NCBI RefSeq assembly: GCF_004138325.1
Contig: NZ_SBLB01000003.1
Span: 248,001 to 312,000, forward strand
Length of the DNA: 64,000 nucleotides
Source: Spirosoma sordidisoli
GTDB taxonomy: Bacteria > Bacteroidota > Bacteroidia > Cytophagales > Spirosomataceae
Direction of reading: 5' to 3'
A model generated the notes under the pieces. That model saw only the letters and a program-made list of their open reading frames with translations. It ran no database searches and was not told the DNA's origin. Shown piece after piece: positions 46,708-56,120 of this stretch. A program made the translations under genes and the position numbers. Within the stretch, counting starts at the first letter, position 1. Every line of letters starts with the position of its first letter.

Positions 46708-46735
46708 TTGTTGTATAATTTATATTATGTTAAGT
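46708..46735 (+). other. candidate dif site (XerC/XerD chromosome-dimer resolution)
   Basis: The 28-bp sequence divides as 11-6-11: TTGTTGTATAA, TTTATA, TTATGTTAAGT. The right arm matches the E. coli XerD arm TTATGTTAAAT at 10 of 11 positions, the centre matches TGTATA at 5 of 6, and the left arm keeps the inner ATAA. It lies in a non-coding gap flanked by convergent genes, and core genes on both sides mostly point toward it, as expected at a replication terminus. Confidence 0.65.
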
Positions 46736-46748
46736 AATGATTTCTAAA

Positions 46749-46775
46749 TAAGGGCTGGTCTATGGCCAGCCCTTA
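46749..46775. terminator. terminator hairpin of the TPR gene
   Basis: A 10-bp perfect stem (46749-46758 with 46766-46775) and 7-nt loop lies 12 bases beyond the stop of the leftward TPR gene at 46787. Confidence 0.78.
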
Positions 46776-46786
46776 CCTACTTCAGC

Positions 46787-48247
46787 TTATTTGCTTTCTA
46801 CGCAAACGATCTTGCGCTCTTCATACTGTTTCAGGATATTCTCCAGGTTGGTCAGGTTTTCGACCAGATCCGCTTCTTCCTTCACGCTTTTAGCTTTCTG
46901 GAAATATGGAAGCGCCTGTTTGAATTTACCGCAAACACGGCCGTCAACTTCTTTACCACGTTTGTTATACTCAGCCATATCCATACCGTCAACAGCTTTC
47001 TTCATTTCAACCCCGTCGTTGAAATAAGCCACACCCAGGTTGAAGTTAGCGTCGTAGTTAGCCGGATCGATGGCGAGCGCTTTCATGTAGCTCTCTTTGG
47101 CCAGCGCCCGCTGATCGGCGTTTTTCTTAATCAGGTCGGCCAGCTTCGCTTCGTTGCCGGCGGTGCTTGAGCTTTTAGCAGCCTCTTCTTTAGCCTGGGT
47201 TTCCAGTTGCGCCAAAGCAGCTTTCGTATCAGCTTGACGCTTAGTTACGTCGGCCAGCTGACGCTTGGCATCGGCGTTCTTGGGCTCTTTCTTTACCTTA
47301 GCCGTAAGCCGGGTAATCTCGCCGTTGATCGCGTCAAGTGCGTCTTTCTGAGCCGCCAGTTTCTTGGTTATATCACCCCCTTTTTTGGTCTCTTCCGACA
47401 GTTTCCGGATTTCGGTCTGCATGCCGTTGGCTGCATTGTCGTACAGAATACCCAGGTTAGCGATGTTCTGCGCATTGTTTGGCTCCCGTTGTACCAGTTG
47501 CTTGTAGCCTTCAATAGCTTCGTCGATCCGGTTCGTCGCCAGCATGATGTTGATCCGCTCGTTTGACAGGTCCTTGTTGGTAGGTGCCATGGCAATACCT
47601 TTATCCAGGGTAGCCAGTGCTTTGTCAATCTCGTTATCGGCGCGGTACAGCATAGCCAGCGAGCCATAAATGGTAGCATCCTTACCGCCGGCGGTCATGT
47701 ATTTTTCCAACTGCGTTTTGGCGGTAGCATTGTCTTTGATCTGCTGAGCAGCAATAGCCGTGTAGAGCGGAGCCAGCGTATCCGTTGGCGTGATTTCTCC
47801 GGCAATCAGCATCGACTTCATCGCTTCAGCATAATTCTTATTCTGAAACTTGGCTACCCCCTGCTGCATGAAAGCGCCATACATAGCCTGGCTCTTCATG
47901 GCCTCCTGAGCTTCCTTGGCCAACCGACCCGGACCACCTTTTTTGTCCTTATCGAGTTCAACTACCTTGGTGTAAGCTTCCTGAGCTTTGGTTGCCGCCA
48001 TAGAATCTAACCGGATATACTGGCCAGCTATGCTCTGGTAAGTTTTGGCCCGGTCCATCCAGGTTGATGCTTTAGCCGAGGCCTTAGCATCCGTGATGTC
48101 TTTATCACTCTTTTCCTTATCCTTCTTCACGGCATCCATAGCAGCCTGATCGAGTACCGATGCAGCGCCCTGTCCTTGTTGCTGAGCCTGCACCCGCGTA
48201 CCAAGAGCGAGAAAGCAAACCATCAGCACGAAATAGATTGATTTCAT
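46787..48247 (-). CDS. secreted TPR-repeat protein
   Basis: The 486-residue protein has a signal peptide (MKSIYFVLMVCFLALGTRVQ, cleavage near QAQQ), several tetratricopeptide repeats (about 110-260, e.g. ATIYGSLAMLYRADNEIDKA and PNNAQNIANLGILYDNAANG), a coiled-coil segment (about 275-365, rich in Lys/Glu/Ala), then further repeats (DPANYDANFNLGVAYFNDGV) and a Cys near the end. Such periplasmic TPR proteins act as scaffolds; no partner is indicated. It lies 151 bases downstream of gyrA on the same strand, with a terminator between. Confidence 0.85.
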   Translation of the reverse strand: MKSIYFVLMVCFLALGTRVQAQQQGQGAASVLDQAAMDAVKKDKEKSDKDITDAKASAKASTWMDRAKTYQSIAGQYIRLDSMAATKAQEAYTKVVELDKDKKGGPGRLAKEAQEAMKSQAMYGAFMQQGVAKFQNKNYAEAMKSMLIAGEITPTDTLAPLYTAIAAQQIKDNATAKTQLEKYMTAGGKDATIYGSLAMLYRADNEIDKALATLDKGIAMAPTNKDLSNERINIMLATNRIDEAIEGYKQLVQREPNNAQNIANLGILYDNAANGMQTEIRKLSEETKKGGDITKKLAAQKDALDAINGEITRLTAKVKKEPKNADAKRQLADVTKRQADTKAALAQLETQAKEEAAKSSSTAGNEAKLADLIKKNADQRALAKESYMKALAIDPANYDANFNLGVAYFNDGVEMKKAVDGMDMAEYNKRGKEVDGRVCGKFKQALPYFQKAKSVKEEADLVENLTNLENILKQYEERKIVCVESK

Positions 48248-48321
48248 GTGTTAATTGGGATTGTTTTTGTTTCAGAAACGAAATTACGGAATCAATCCGT
48301 ATAAGCATAGACGGGCAGGAA

Positions 48322-48375
48322 TTGTTTGAGCCGCTGGTCCTGATTGATTACAACCAGCACCAGCGGCTCAAACAA
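48322..48375. terminator. gyrA terminator hairpin
   Basis: A perfect 17-bp stem (48322-48338 with 48359-48375) lies 23 bases beyond the gyrA stop. It separates gyrA from the TPR gene that follows on the same strand. Confidence 0.85.
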
Positions 48376-48398
48376 ACGTATACCGGGAAATTATACAA

Positions 48399-50912
48399 TT
48401 ATTCAGAGGCTTCCGCTACCTGTACGGCCGGTTCCTCCTCGCCATCTTCCTGTTTGATTTTGGTGACAGACGAAATGGCATCGCCGTCACGCAGGCTAAT
48501 CAGCCGCACCCCCTGGGTGTTCCGCCCGATCACACTAATGTCAGACACTGGGGTACGAATAGCGATACCTGATTTGTTGATGATCATCAAATCGTCGTTA
48601 TCTGCCACATCGAGGATCGCTACCAGCCGGCCTACTTTTTCAGTCACCTTCAGAGTACCTACTCCTTTGGCGCCCCGGTTGGTAATCCGATACTCATCGA
48701 TTTCGGAGCGCTTTCCGTAGCCTTTTTCCGAAACCACCAGCAGCTGGGCCTCCGTAGAACCGATGCAAACCATACCGACCACGTGATCGGTCGTATCCTC
48801 ATCGTCGAGCGAGATACCACGCACACCGGTAGCCGTACGGCCCATGGGCCGTACCCGGCTTTCGTGGAAACGAACCGCTTTGCCGGCACTTGACGCAATC
48901 ACGATATCGTTATCGCCATTGGTCATACAGACGCCGATCAGTTGATCATCCTCATCGATGGTAATGGCAATAATACCGTTCTGGCGCGGCCGGGAATACG
49001 CTTCGAGCATGGTCTTTTTGATCGTGCCCTGCCGCGTACACATCACAATGTAGTTATTGTTGATGTAGTCCTCATTCTTCAGATCGGTCACGTTGATTAC
49101 CGCGCGCACCTTATCGTCTGATTCGATATTGATAAAGTTGGCCAACGGCCGTCCTTTCGACGTACGCGATCCTTCGGGCAGTTCGTATACCGGTAACCAG
49201 TACAGTCTGCCTTTCTGGGTAAACGCCAGCAGGGTATTGTGCATCGTGGCCGTGAAGAGATGCTCGGTAAAGTCTTCTTCCTTGGTCACGGCGGCTTTGG
49301 CACCCACCCCACCCCGGCTCTGCGAGCGGTACTCGGTCGTTGGCGTCCGTTTGATGTACCCTTCGTGCGAAATGGTGATGACCATATCGTCATCGGCAAT
49401 CAAAGACAGATCGCTGATGTTTCCGTCGCCCAGCGGGTTGATTTCAGTACGACGCGGATCCCCATAACGAGCCCGGATATCGAGCAGCTCTTCTTTGATG
49501 ACCTGACGCTTGCGATCTTCGCTGGCCAGAATCTCTTTCAGACCGGCAATCTCCTGCATCAGTTCGTCGTACTCGGCCTGCAGCTTATCCCGCTCCAGAC
49601 CGGTCAAACGCTGTAACCGCATTTCCAGAATAGCCTTCGCCTGCACATCGCTCAGCGAGAAACGCTCCATCAGACCCGTACGGGCAATTTCGGGATCACG
49701 CGAGGAACGGATCAGCTCAATCACGGCGTCGATGTTGTCGAGCGCAATCAGCAGGCCTTCCAGAATGTGAGCCCGTTTTTCGGCTTCACGCAGTTCGTAC
49801 TGAGTCCGGCGGGTTACCACCTCGAAACGGTGTTCGACATAGTACCGCATCATGTCCTTCAGGTTCAGCAGCATAGGCCGTCCTTTTACGAGGGCTACGT
49901 TGTTGATGCTAAACGACGACTGAAGGGCCGTATGCTTATAGAGGTTGTTGAGTACTACGTTGGGAATAGCATCTTTCCGCAGGTCATAGACCACCCGAAG
50001 GCCATCCCGGTCCGACTCGTCACGGAAGGCGCTGATCCCTTCGATTTTTTTATCGTTGATCAACTCAGCGGTTTTCTCGAGCATAACCGCCTTATTGACC
50101 ATGTAGGGTACATCGGAAACGATGATCTGGGTTTTGCCCCGATTCTCTTCAATCGTTGCATTGGCCCGCATCACTACGCGGCCCCGCCCGGTTTTATAGG
50201 CCGACTTCACCCCTTCCATGCCGTAAATGGTAGCTCCCGTCGGGAAGTCAGGGGCTTTCACGTGCTGCATCAGGTCTTCGATCGAAATATCCTGATCGTC
50301 CAGATACGCAATGATTCCGTCTACCACTTCGGTCAGGTTGTGCGGAGCCATGTTCGTGGCCATCCCGACAGCAATCCCCGACGAACCGTTCAACAGCAGG
50401 TTGGGGAGTTTGGCGGGCATAACGCTCGGTTCTTCCAGCGAGTCGTCAAAGTTGGGCTGAAAATCGACCGTTTCCTTGTATATGTCCGACAGGATCTCGT
50501 CGGCAATTCGCTTCAGCCGGGCCTCCGTATACCGCATGGCGGCCGGCGAATCGCCGTCGATGGAACCGAAGTTTCCCTGACCGTCGACGAGCGGATACCG
50601 CAGCGACCAGTCCTGGGCCATCCGGACCATGGTATCATAAACCGACGAGTCACCGTGCGGATGGTATTTACCAAGTACCTCTCCAACGATACGGGCCGAT
50701 TTCTTGTGTGGCTTGTTGTAATTGACTCCCAGTTCCGCCATACCAAACAGAACCCGGCGATGCACCGGTTTCAGACCGTCACGAACGTCGGGCAGAGCAC
50801 GCGAAATGATAACCGACATCGAATAGTCGATGTAGGCACCACGCATTTCGTCCTCAATGTTAATGGGAATGATGTTACTGGGTGATTCGAGGTCGGGATT
50901 TTCTTCCGCCAT
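48399..50912 (-). CDS. gyrA: DNA gyrase subunit A
   Basis: The 837-residue subunit cuts and rejoins DNA for negative supercoiling. Catalytic Tyr128 follows Arg127 in [30 protein letters not shown] lies near residues 38-57. The quinolone-resistance region reads [17 protein letters not shown] with Ser89 and Asp93 at the positions of E. coli Ser83 and Asp87, so no classic resistance change is seen. The C-terminal beta-pinwheel carries a GyrA-box-like [11 protein letters not shown], which favours GyrA over ParC. An acidic tail ends the protein. Transcribed toward the dif-like site. Confidence 0.96.
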   Translation of the reverse strand: MAEENPDLESPSNIIPINIEDEMRGAYIDYSMSVIISRALPDVRDGLKPVHRRVLFGMAELGVNYNKPHKKSARIVGEVLGKYHPHGDSSVYDTMVRMAQDWSLRYPLVDGQGNFGSIDGDSPAAMRYTEARLKRIADEILSDIYKETVDFQPNFDDSLEEPSVMPAKLPNLLLNGSSGIAVGMATNMAPHNLTEVVDGIIAYLDDQDISIEDLMQHVKAPDFPTGATIYGMEGVKSAYKTGRGRVVMRANATIEENRGKTQIIVSDVPYMVNKAVMLEKTAELINDKKIEGISAFRDESDRDGLRVVYDLRKDAIPNVVLNNLYKHTALQSSFSINNVALVKGRPMLLNLKDMMRYYVEHRFEVVTRRTQYELREAEKRAHILEGLLIALDNIDAVIELIRSSRDPEIARTGLMERFSLSDVQAKAILEMRLQRLTGLERDKLQAEYDELMQEIAGLKEILASEDRKRQVIKEELLDIRARYGDPRRTEINPLGDGNISDLSLIADDDMVITISHEGYIKRTPTTEYRSQSRGGVGAKAAVTKEEDFTEHLFTATMHNTLLAFTQKGRLYWLPVYELPEGSRTSKGRPLANFINIESDDKVRAVINVTDLKNEDYINNNYIVMCTRQGTIKKTMLEAYSRPRQNGIIAITIDEDDQLIGVCMTNGDNDIVIASSAGKAVRFHESRVRPMGRTATGVRGISLDDEDTTDHVVGMVCIGSTEAQLLVVSEKGYGKRSEIDEYRITNRGAKGVGTLKVTEKVGRLVAILDVADNDDLMIINKSGIAIRTPVSDISVIGRNTQGVRLISLRDGDAISSVTKIKQEDGEEEPAVQVAEASE

Positions 50913-51233
50913 GTGTTCAGTATATTTCGCAGAAAATTACTATTCCGGCCCATACCCTGCGCATGAGCCGCTGTATAGACAAATATACAAATTTTTCGCA
51001 TCAAAAGGAAACAATACCGGCAAAACGGCCAAAAACGACGGTAAAAGCCCCGTATGAACCCGATGCGAGACACCTGACCAACCCCTCGGCGGCCCCTCTC
51101 CTATTCCAGATCAAATACAATTCTATTTCAAGAAAAACACAGCGCTAAAAACTATATACGCAGCCGGTTCATTCGACTAAGACCATCTTGATGCGTAGCC
51201 GTTTGAAGACCAGCCAATTGGTGCCGAAAAAGA
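50913..51233. promoter_or_regulatory. gyrA upstream region with candidate -7 box
   Basis: This 321-base spacer holds no gene. On the minus strand TATATTTG (50980-50987) fits the Bacteroidota -7 consensus, 68 bases upstream of the gyrA ATG; T-rich sequence lies further upstream but no clean -33 element is seen. Confidence 0.45.
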
Positions 51234-52352
51234 TCAAATACATTGTTTTCTACGTTCCGCACCCGCCCGCAGATCCCCGGCCGATTCGCCCCGTTGCCAC
51301 GCTTCGCAGGCCGCTTGCCGGTTACCACTCGCCTGCTCGGCCCGACCGAGGTAATAATACAGGTCATCAACCGATGCATCCAGTCGCTCGGCCTGCCGAA
51401 AAGACGCCAATGCTTTTACGCCTTCCTGCCGGTTCAGGTAGTAAATACCAGCGGTTCGGTGGGCCCAGGCATTATCGGGATCCAGCCGCAGCGATTCCTG
51501 CACGAGCGGCAGGGCCTCCTCACTCCGGTTCAGCATCAGCAACAGATAGGCTTTATTGTTCAGGTAATAGGGTTGGTTAGGCTGCACCAGCAGCGCCCGA
51601 TCCACGTACGTCAGCGCATCGGTATAGTTCTCAGCCCTGGCCAGCAGCAGACTCAGGTTGTTCAGAGCGGCATCCTGCTTAGGGTTGAGCAGCAGCGCCT
51701 GACGAATATCCGATTCGGCCTGTTCATAGGCTTTCTGGCTGTACAGCAGGGCACCCCGATTGGTGAGGGCTTCCGCATTTTTTGGATCGAGTTGTACGGC
51801 CCGGTCGTAAGCAGCCTGGGCGGGAGCCGGTTTGTTGAGTCGAACGTAACTATCGGCGAGTCGGACCTGGTAAAACGAAGAGTCTTTGTATTCCCGCTCG
51901 ATCCGTTGCAGATCAGCCAGGCTCCCGGCGGCATCACCGGTTTCGAGCCGCACCTCAGCCCGGTTCAGGTAGGTAGCGCCGAAGTCAGGGTCGGTATCAA
52001 TGGCGCGGTTGTAATCGGCCAGGGCCCCTTCCCGATCGCCGTTCCGATATTTCGCCAGGCCTCTATTGTTGTACGCATCGGCAAAATCGGGCTTTTTGTC
52101 GAGCGCTTCTGTATAATAGCGTATGGCTTCCCGGTATTCGCGCTTCTGGAGTTGCAGGTTTCCACGCAGAAAAAACTGAGCCGCTTCGTCGGCGTTACTG
52201 TCCGAGCAGCCCGAACCGACAGCTAGTACGAGCAGCAACAGGAACAGTGTATATCGTGCATATTGCAGCCGGGCCGGGCGTCCTGTCTGTTCTTTTGCCG
52301 TCTGCCCCTCTTGAATTGATGAATCGGTTGGTAAACTGATTTGCGTCGTCAT
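51234..52352 (-). CDS. TPR-repeat lipoprotein
   Basis: The 372-residue protein has a lipobox VGSGC (about Cys49) after the hydrophobic stretch YTLFLLLLVLAVG, then at least seven TPR units of 34 residues: e.g. YREAIRYYTEALDKKPDFAD, NAEALTNRGALLYSQKAYEQ and DNAWAHRTAGIYYLNRQEGV. The 34 residues before the signal are long, so a downstream non-ATG start is possible. It should be anchored in the outer or inner membrane facing the periplasm as a protein-interaction scaffold. Divergent from the small gene at 52394. Confidence 0.85.
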   Translation of the reverse strand: MTTQISLPTDSSIQEGQTAKEQTGRPARLQYARYTLFLLLLVLAVGSGCSDSNADEAAQFFLRGNLQLQKREYREAIRYYTEALDKKPDFADAYNNRGLAKYRNGDREGALADYNRAIDTDPDFGATYLNRAEVRLETGDAAGSLADLQRIEREYKDSSFYQVRLADSYVRLNKPAPAQAAYDRAVQLDPKNAEALTNRGALLYSQKAYEQAESDIRQALLLNPKQDAALNNLSLLLARAENYTDALTYVDRALLVQPNQPYYLNNKAYLLLMLNRSEEALPLVQESLRLDPDNAWAHRTAGIYYLNRQEGVKALASFRQAERLDASVDDLYYYLGRAEQASGNRQAACEAWQRGESAGDLRAGAERRKQCI

Positions 52353-52393
52353 TGGTTGATGTTACGTAAACAGTACGCTTATTAGCCCTCAAC

Positions 52394-52642
52394 ATGCGTT
52401 TCGTTCAGGACATTCCCCACCCGCAGTTTCGAATAGGCCTCTACGCCTGGAATGGCAAATATATCCTCAAAATAGAGGCAGGACCTTATGAACAAACATA
52501 CAAGGTAAGCGAAATGGACGTTGCCGACAGTGCCGATGTGCTTCAGATGCTGGATACGGACTTTCTGAATCGGGTGACTCAACGTTTTGCCGACATGGAC
52601 ACCGACTGGCAGGCTACCGGCGAACGGAATGAGGTGTTTTAA
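52394..52642 (+). CDS. conserved small hypothetical protein (82 residues)
   Basis: The 82-residue soluble protein starts MRFVQDIPHPQFRIGLYAWN and contains KYILKIEAGPYEQTYKVSEM and a polar C-terminus. The strongly biased, core-like composition and strand-helix pattern support a genuine gene; similar short proteins with the phrase IGLYAWNGKYI occur in Cytophagales. No function is known. It lies 41 bases from the divergent TPR lipoprotein start. Confidence 0.7.
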   Translation: MRFVQDIPHPQFRIGLYAWNGKYILKIEAGPYEQTYKVSEMDVADSADVLQMLDTDFLNRVTQRFADMDTDWQATGERNEVF

Positions 52643-52851
52643 CCTGACGATCAGCCACTCGGCCCGGGTCGATTGCCCCGCCCTCTCTGTGAGCGGACAC
52701 AGGTAGTCTTCTCATATCTACCTGTACAGCTACGCGACGGTATCACGACACTGATAACCTGTTTTTATAGACCATAACCAATAGTTGGGCGAATTCTGAA
52801 CCATACCCTTCCCTATTTTATTTAGTATTGTAGGTCCCATTCACCCGACAC

Positions 52852-52871
52852 ACGCCGATGATCACCGGCGT
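52852..52871. promoter_or_regulatory. 20-bp imperfect palindrome upstream of the reductase gene
   Basis: ACGCCG and CGGCGT flank an inner TGATCA core, 47 bases before the ATG at 52918. It could be an operator or a short hairpin in the leader. No regulator is known for it. Confidence 0.35.
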
Positions 52872-52917
52872 TTCGTTTTACTTAAATAGTCTTTTAATTC
52901 TATAGACAATATACCTT

Positions 52918-55068
52918 ATGTCTATTCAGCTCACCGACAACGTTAGTTCTGCCGCCCGGCGCGACATACTCGATCTGGACCGGAGAATCCGTTCGTTCCA
53001 ATCGGGGGATATTGCCGACGAAGCCTTCCGGAAGTTTCGACTGACGCGGGGCGTATACGGTCAGCGTCAGCCCGGCGTGCAGATGATCCGGATCAAACTG
53101 CCCCATGGCCGCATTACCGCTAATCAGCTGGTTCGGATCGCTGATCTGTCGGATCAGTATGCGACCGGTAATCTGCACGCTACAACCCGTCAGGATATCC
53201 AGCTCCACTTCGTCAAACTGGCCGACTCGCCCCAGCTGTGGGCCGACCTCGAAGACGCTAGTATTACCCTGAAAGAAGCCTGTGGCAATACGGTACGCAA
53301 CGTGACCGGGTCGGCCCGCGCCGGCATCGACCCCGACGAGCCGTTCGACATAACTCCCTACGCCTACGCTATTTTCGACTACTTTCTGCGGAATCCGATC
53401 TGTCAGGATATGGGTCGTAAGTTTAAGATATCCCTGTCGTCGAGTGAAAAGGATTCGGCTTACGGCTACATGCATGATGTGGGACTCATTCCCCGCCTTC
53501 AGGACGGCAAACGAGGGTTTAAAGTGATGCTGGGCGGTGGCCTGGGGGCTCAGCCCTTTCCGGCTCAGACCGCCTATGAGTTCCTGGAAGAGGACCGGAC
53601 CATTCCCTTCATCGAAGGGGTTATCCGGGTATTCGACCGGTATGGAGAGCGTGTCAAACGCCACAAAGCCCGTATGAAGTACCTCCTCAACGACATTGGC
53701 CTGGACGAGCTGCTTCGGCGGGTGGATGAAGAAACACCAGCCCTCCGCAACAAGGTCTACACCATTGATGCCACTGAGCAGTCACCCGTACTACCCGAGG
53801 ACCTCCCCGCTCCTGATTTGTCGGCACACGAAGCGATACTTGCTTCTAATCCGGCCTATGCCACCTGGTTCAAGACCAACGTCTTTGAACAGAAGCAGGC
53901 TGGCTGGTATGCCGTACAGCTCCGGGTACTGCTGGGGGATATGAATTCAGACACGGCCCGTGCGCTGGCCAGTGTGGTCAGGCAGTATGCAGCCGATGAC
54001 ATTCGGGTTACTGTAAACCAGGGGTATCTGCTTCGGTATATCCGCCCCACCGACCTGCCCGCGGTGTTCACGGCCCTTAGCACGCTGGGACTGGCCACGC
54101 CCGGTTTTGACACCACGGCCGATATTACGACCTGCCCCGGCACCGACACCTGTAACCTGGCCATCTCGAGCAGCTACGGCATTACCCGCGCTCTGGAGCA
54201 GATGATGCACGACGAATTCCCGGATCTGGTCTTCAATGACGATATCAAGATCAAGATTTCGGGCTGTATGAACGGCTGTGGACAGCACTCGGTCGCCAAT
54301 ATCGGGTACCACGGCTCATCGCTGAAAAATGGAGCGTACGTGTTGCCAGCCCTGCAGGTATTGCTGGGTGGTGGCTTCAACGGCAAGGGCGAAGGACTGA
54401 TTGGGGATAAAGTCATCAAGATTCCTTCCAAACGCGGACCTGACTCCCTCCGGCTGCTTCTGCGCGACTATGAAGCCAATGGTTTCGACGGCGAGTACTA
54501 TAGCGATTATTACGCGCGTCAGGGTAAAAACTATTTTTATCAGTTGCTCAAGCCCCTGGCCGATCTGAAAACCCTGGTCGATACCGATTACATTGACTGG
54601 GACCATACGGAACAGTACGTTACCGAAGTTGGCGTAGGCGAGTGTGCCAGTGTGCTTATTGACCTGGTTGCTACCACGCTGACCGAAGCCGCTGAAAAAA
54701 TGGAATGGGCTCGGGAAGCGTACCACGACAGCCGATGGGCCGACGCCGTATATCATGCTTATAACGTGTTCATCACCGGTGCCAAAGCAGCCTTGATGAG
54801 CCGGGATATCCCCACGAATACCCAGCACGGTATTGTCAGCGACTTCGACAAAACGTTTGCGGGTGAACCTGGCTTTCACCCAGCCGAAGGCGATTTCAAA
54901 AGTCGGGTGTTCAGCATTAACAAGCAGGAGCCTTCCGAGGCCTTTGCCACCCAGTTTATGACGGATGCCGACATCTTCCTGAAGGCGGTACAAGCCTACC
55001 GCGACGTCCAGATTGAGCGGGAAGGAATGCCCGAACTTCAGGAACTGGTTCAGGCTAAAGACAGCTAA
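52918..55068 (+). CDS. siroheme nitrite/sulfite reductase with C-terminal HEPN-like domain
   Basis: The 716-residue protein has the duplicated ferredoxin-like and siroheme half-domains of assimilatory nitrite/sulfite reductases: GNLHATTRQDIQLHFVKL and NTVRNVTGSARAGID in the first half, the [4Fe-4S]/siroheme ligands C406-x5-C412 (TCPGTDTC) and C450-x3-C454 (GCMNGC) in the second. It is longer than the usual 550-600 residues: residues about 590-700 form an added helical domain (WADAVYHAYNVFITGAKAAL) resembling HEPN domains. It reduces nitrite to ammonia or sulfite to sulfide; the sequence alone does not choose. The SUMT gene that supplies siroheme precursor follows 78 bases later. Confidence 0.9.
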   Translation: MSIQLTDNVSSAARRDILDLDRRIRSFQSGDIADEAFRKFRLTRGVYGQRQPGVQMIRIKLPHGRITANQLVRIADLSDQYATGNLHATTRQDIQLHFVKLADSPQLWADLEDASITLKEACGNTVRNVTGSARAGIDPDEPFDITPYAYAIFDYFLRNPICQDMGRKFKISLSSSEKDSAYGYMHDVGLIPRLQDGKRGFKVMLGGGLGAQPFPAQTAYEFLEEDRTIPFIEGVIRVFDRYGERVKRHKARMKYLLNDIGLDELLRRVDEETPALRNKVYTIDATEQSPVLPEDLPAPDLSAHEAILASNPAYATWFKTNVFEQKQAGWYAVQLRVLLGDMNSDTARALASVVRQYAADDIRVTVNQGYLLRYIRPTDLPAVFTALSTLGLATPGFDTTADITTCPGTDTCNLAISSSYGITRALEQMMHDEFPDLVFNDDIKIKISGCMNGCGQHSVANIGYHGSSLKNGAYVLPALQVLLGGGFNGKGEGLIGDKVIKIPSKRGPDSLRLLLRDYEANGFDGEYYSDYYARQGKNYFYQLLKPLADLKTLVDTDYIDWDHTEQYVTEVGVGECASVLIDLVATTLTEAAEKMEWAREAYHDSRWADAVYHAYNVFITGAKAALMSRDIPTNTQHGIVSDFDKTFAGEPGFHPAEGDFKSRVFSINKQEPSEAFATQFMTDADIFLKAVQAYRDVQIEREGMPELQELVQAKDS

Positions 55069-55146
55069 ATCAACGTGCGCGCGAAGAAGCAGGGGGATGA
55101 GCCCGCTTCATCAGTCGATTCTTTACACGACTTGTCCCTTATTGAT

Positions 55147-55905
55147 ATGAAACTTACCCTGGTTGGCGCGGGTCCCGGCGATCCCGATCTGATTACCCTG
55201 AAAGCCATCAAGGCCCTACAGGCGGCCGACGTAGTCATGTACGATGCGCTGGTTGCTCCGGAGTTGCTCGACTACTGCAAACCGGCTGCCCTCAAGGTAT
55301 ACGTAGGCAAGCGGAAAGGGGCCTACAGTTGTATGCAGGAAGACATCAATCCGCTGATCGTTCATTATGCCCGCCAGTATGGGCATGTTGTCCGACTGAA
55401 AGGCGGAGATCCATTCGTGTTTGGGCGGGGTTATGAAGAAGCCGATTACGCCAGCCAGCACGGGCTTGACGTCGCCATCGTGCCCGGCATTTCGAGTAGT
55501 TATTCAGTTCCAGCCTCGGCCGGGGTACCGCTGACGAACCGGGGCGTATCGGAAAGCTTCTGGGTTGTTACCGGCACTACAAAAGATGGCCAGCTTTCCC
55601 GCGATATGCAGCTGGCGGCCCAGTCGTCGGCTACCGTAATCGTACTGATGGGTATGCACCAGCTTGCCAAAATAGTAGCGCTGTACGAGTCAATCGGCAA
55701 AGCGGAACTACCGGTCGTCATCATCCAGAATGGCACGACCCCTGATGAACGGATGGTAGCGGGTCGGGTATCGACCATTCAGGAGCAGGTACAAACGGAA
55801 GGAATCGGCAATCCGGCCGTCATTGTACTGGGCGAGGTAGCAGGTTTGCCAGTAGCCGGCTGGCACAAACAGGTTCATGAGCTGGCGCTGCCTACTCAGG
55901 CGTAA
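55147..55905 (+). CDS. cobA: uroporphyrinogen-III C-methyltransferase
   Basis: The 252-residue SUMT enzyme adds two methyl groups to uroporphyrinogen III, giving precorrin-2 for siroheme (and cobalamin). Family blocks: LVGAGPGDPDLITLKAIKAL at the N-terminus, YVGKRKGAYSCMQEDIN, VVRLKGGDPFVFGRGYEEA, VPGISSSYSVPASAGVPLTN and FWVVTGTTKDG. The ATG at 55147 lies right before the first block; an upstream in-frame GTG at 55075 would add 24 unrelated residues. It follows the reductase gene and is closed by a strong terminator, so the two are one operon making the enzyme and its cofactor. Confidence 0.95.
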   Translation: MKLTLVGAGPGDPDLITLKAIKALQAADVVMYDALVAPELLDYCKPAALKVYVGKRKGAYSCMQEDINPLIVHYARQYGHVVRLKGGDPFVFGRGYEEADYASQHGLDVAIVPGISSSYSVPASAGVPLTNRGVSESFWVVTGTTKDGQLSRDMQLAAQSSATVIVLMGMHQLAKIVALYESIGKAELPVVIIQNGTTPDERMVAGRVSTIQEQVQTEGIGNPAVIVLGEVAGLPVAGWHKQVHELALPTQA

Positions 55906-55922
55906 CCGCCATAAATACAAGT

Positions 55923-55958
55923 AAAAAGCCGTATGGTTTCGAAACCATACGGCTTTTT
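55923..55958 (+). terminator. intrinsic terminator of the reductase-SUMT operon
   Basis: A fully self-complementary 36-base palindrome ends in a T run, 18 bases after the SUMT stop. Confidence 0.93.
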
Positions 55959-56120
55959 TTTACCGTTGACACAGTAGGTTAACCGTTGGTATACTTCTTC
56001 AGTTTTTACACTAGTAGAATTATAGACATATTAGTACCTTTAGCCGCAATACAAGCTGACGCTGAGCCAACTACTCTTTTTTATACCTAATCCTGAACTC
56101 ATTTCCGGAGACTCTCTGGT

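Noticed and set aside
46665..46740. Chromosomal replication origin based on the DnaA-box-like words and AT-rich stretch
   Set aside because: Neighbouring core genes mostly point toward the site rather than away from it, and a dif-like sequence is present. This fits a terminus better; dnaA itself is not in the window.
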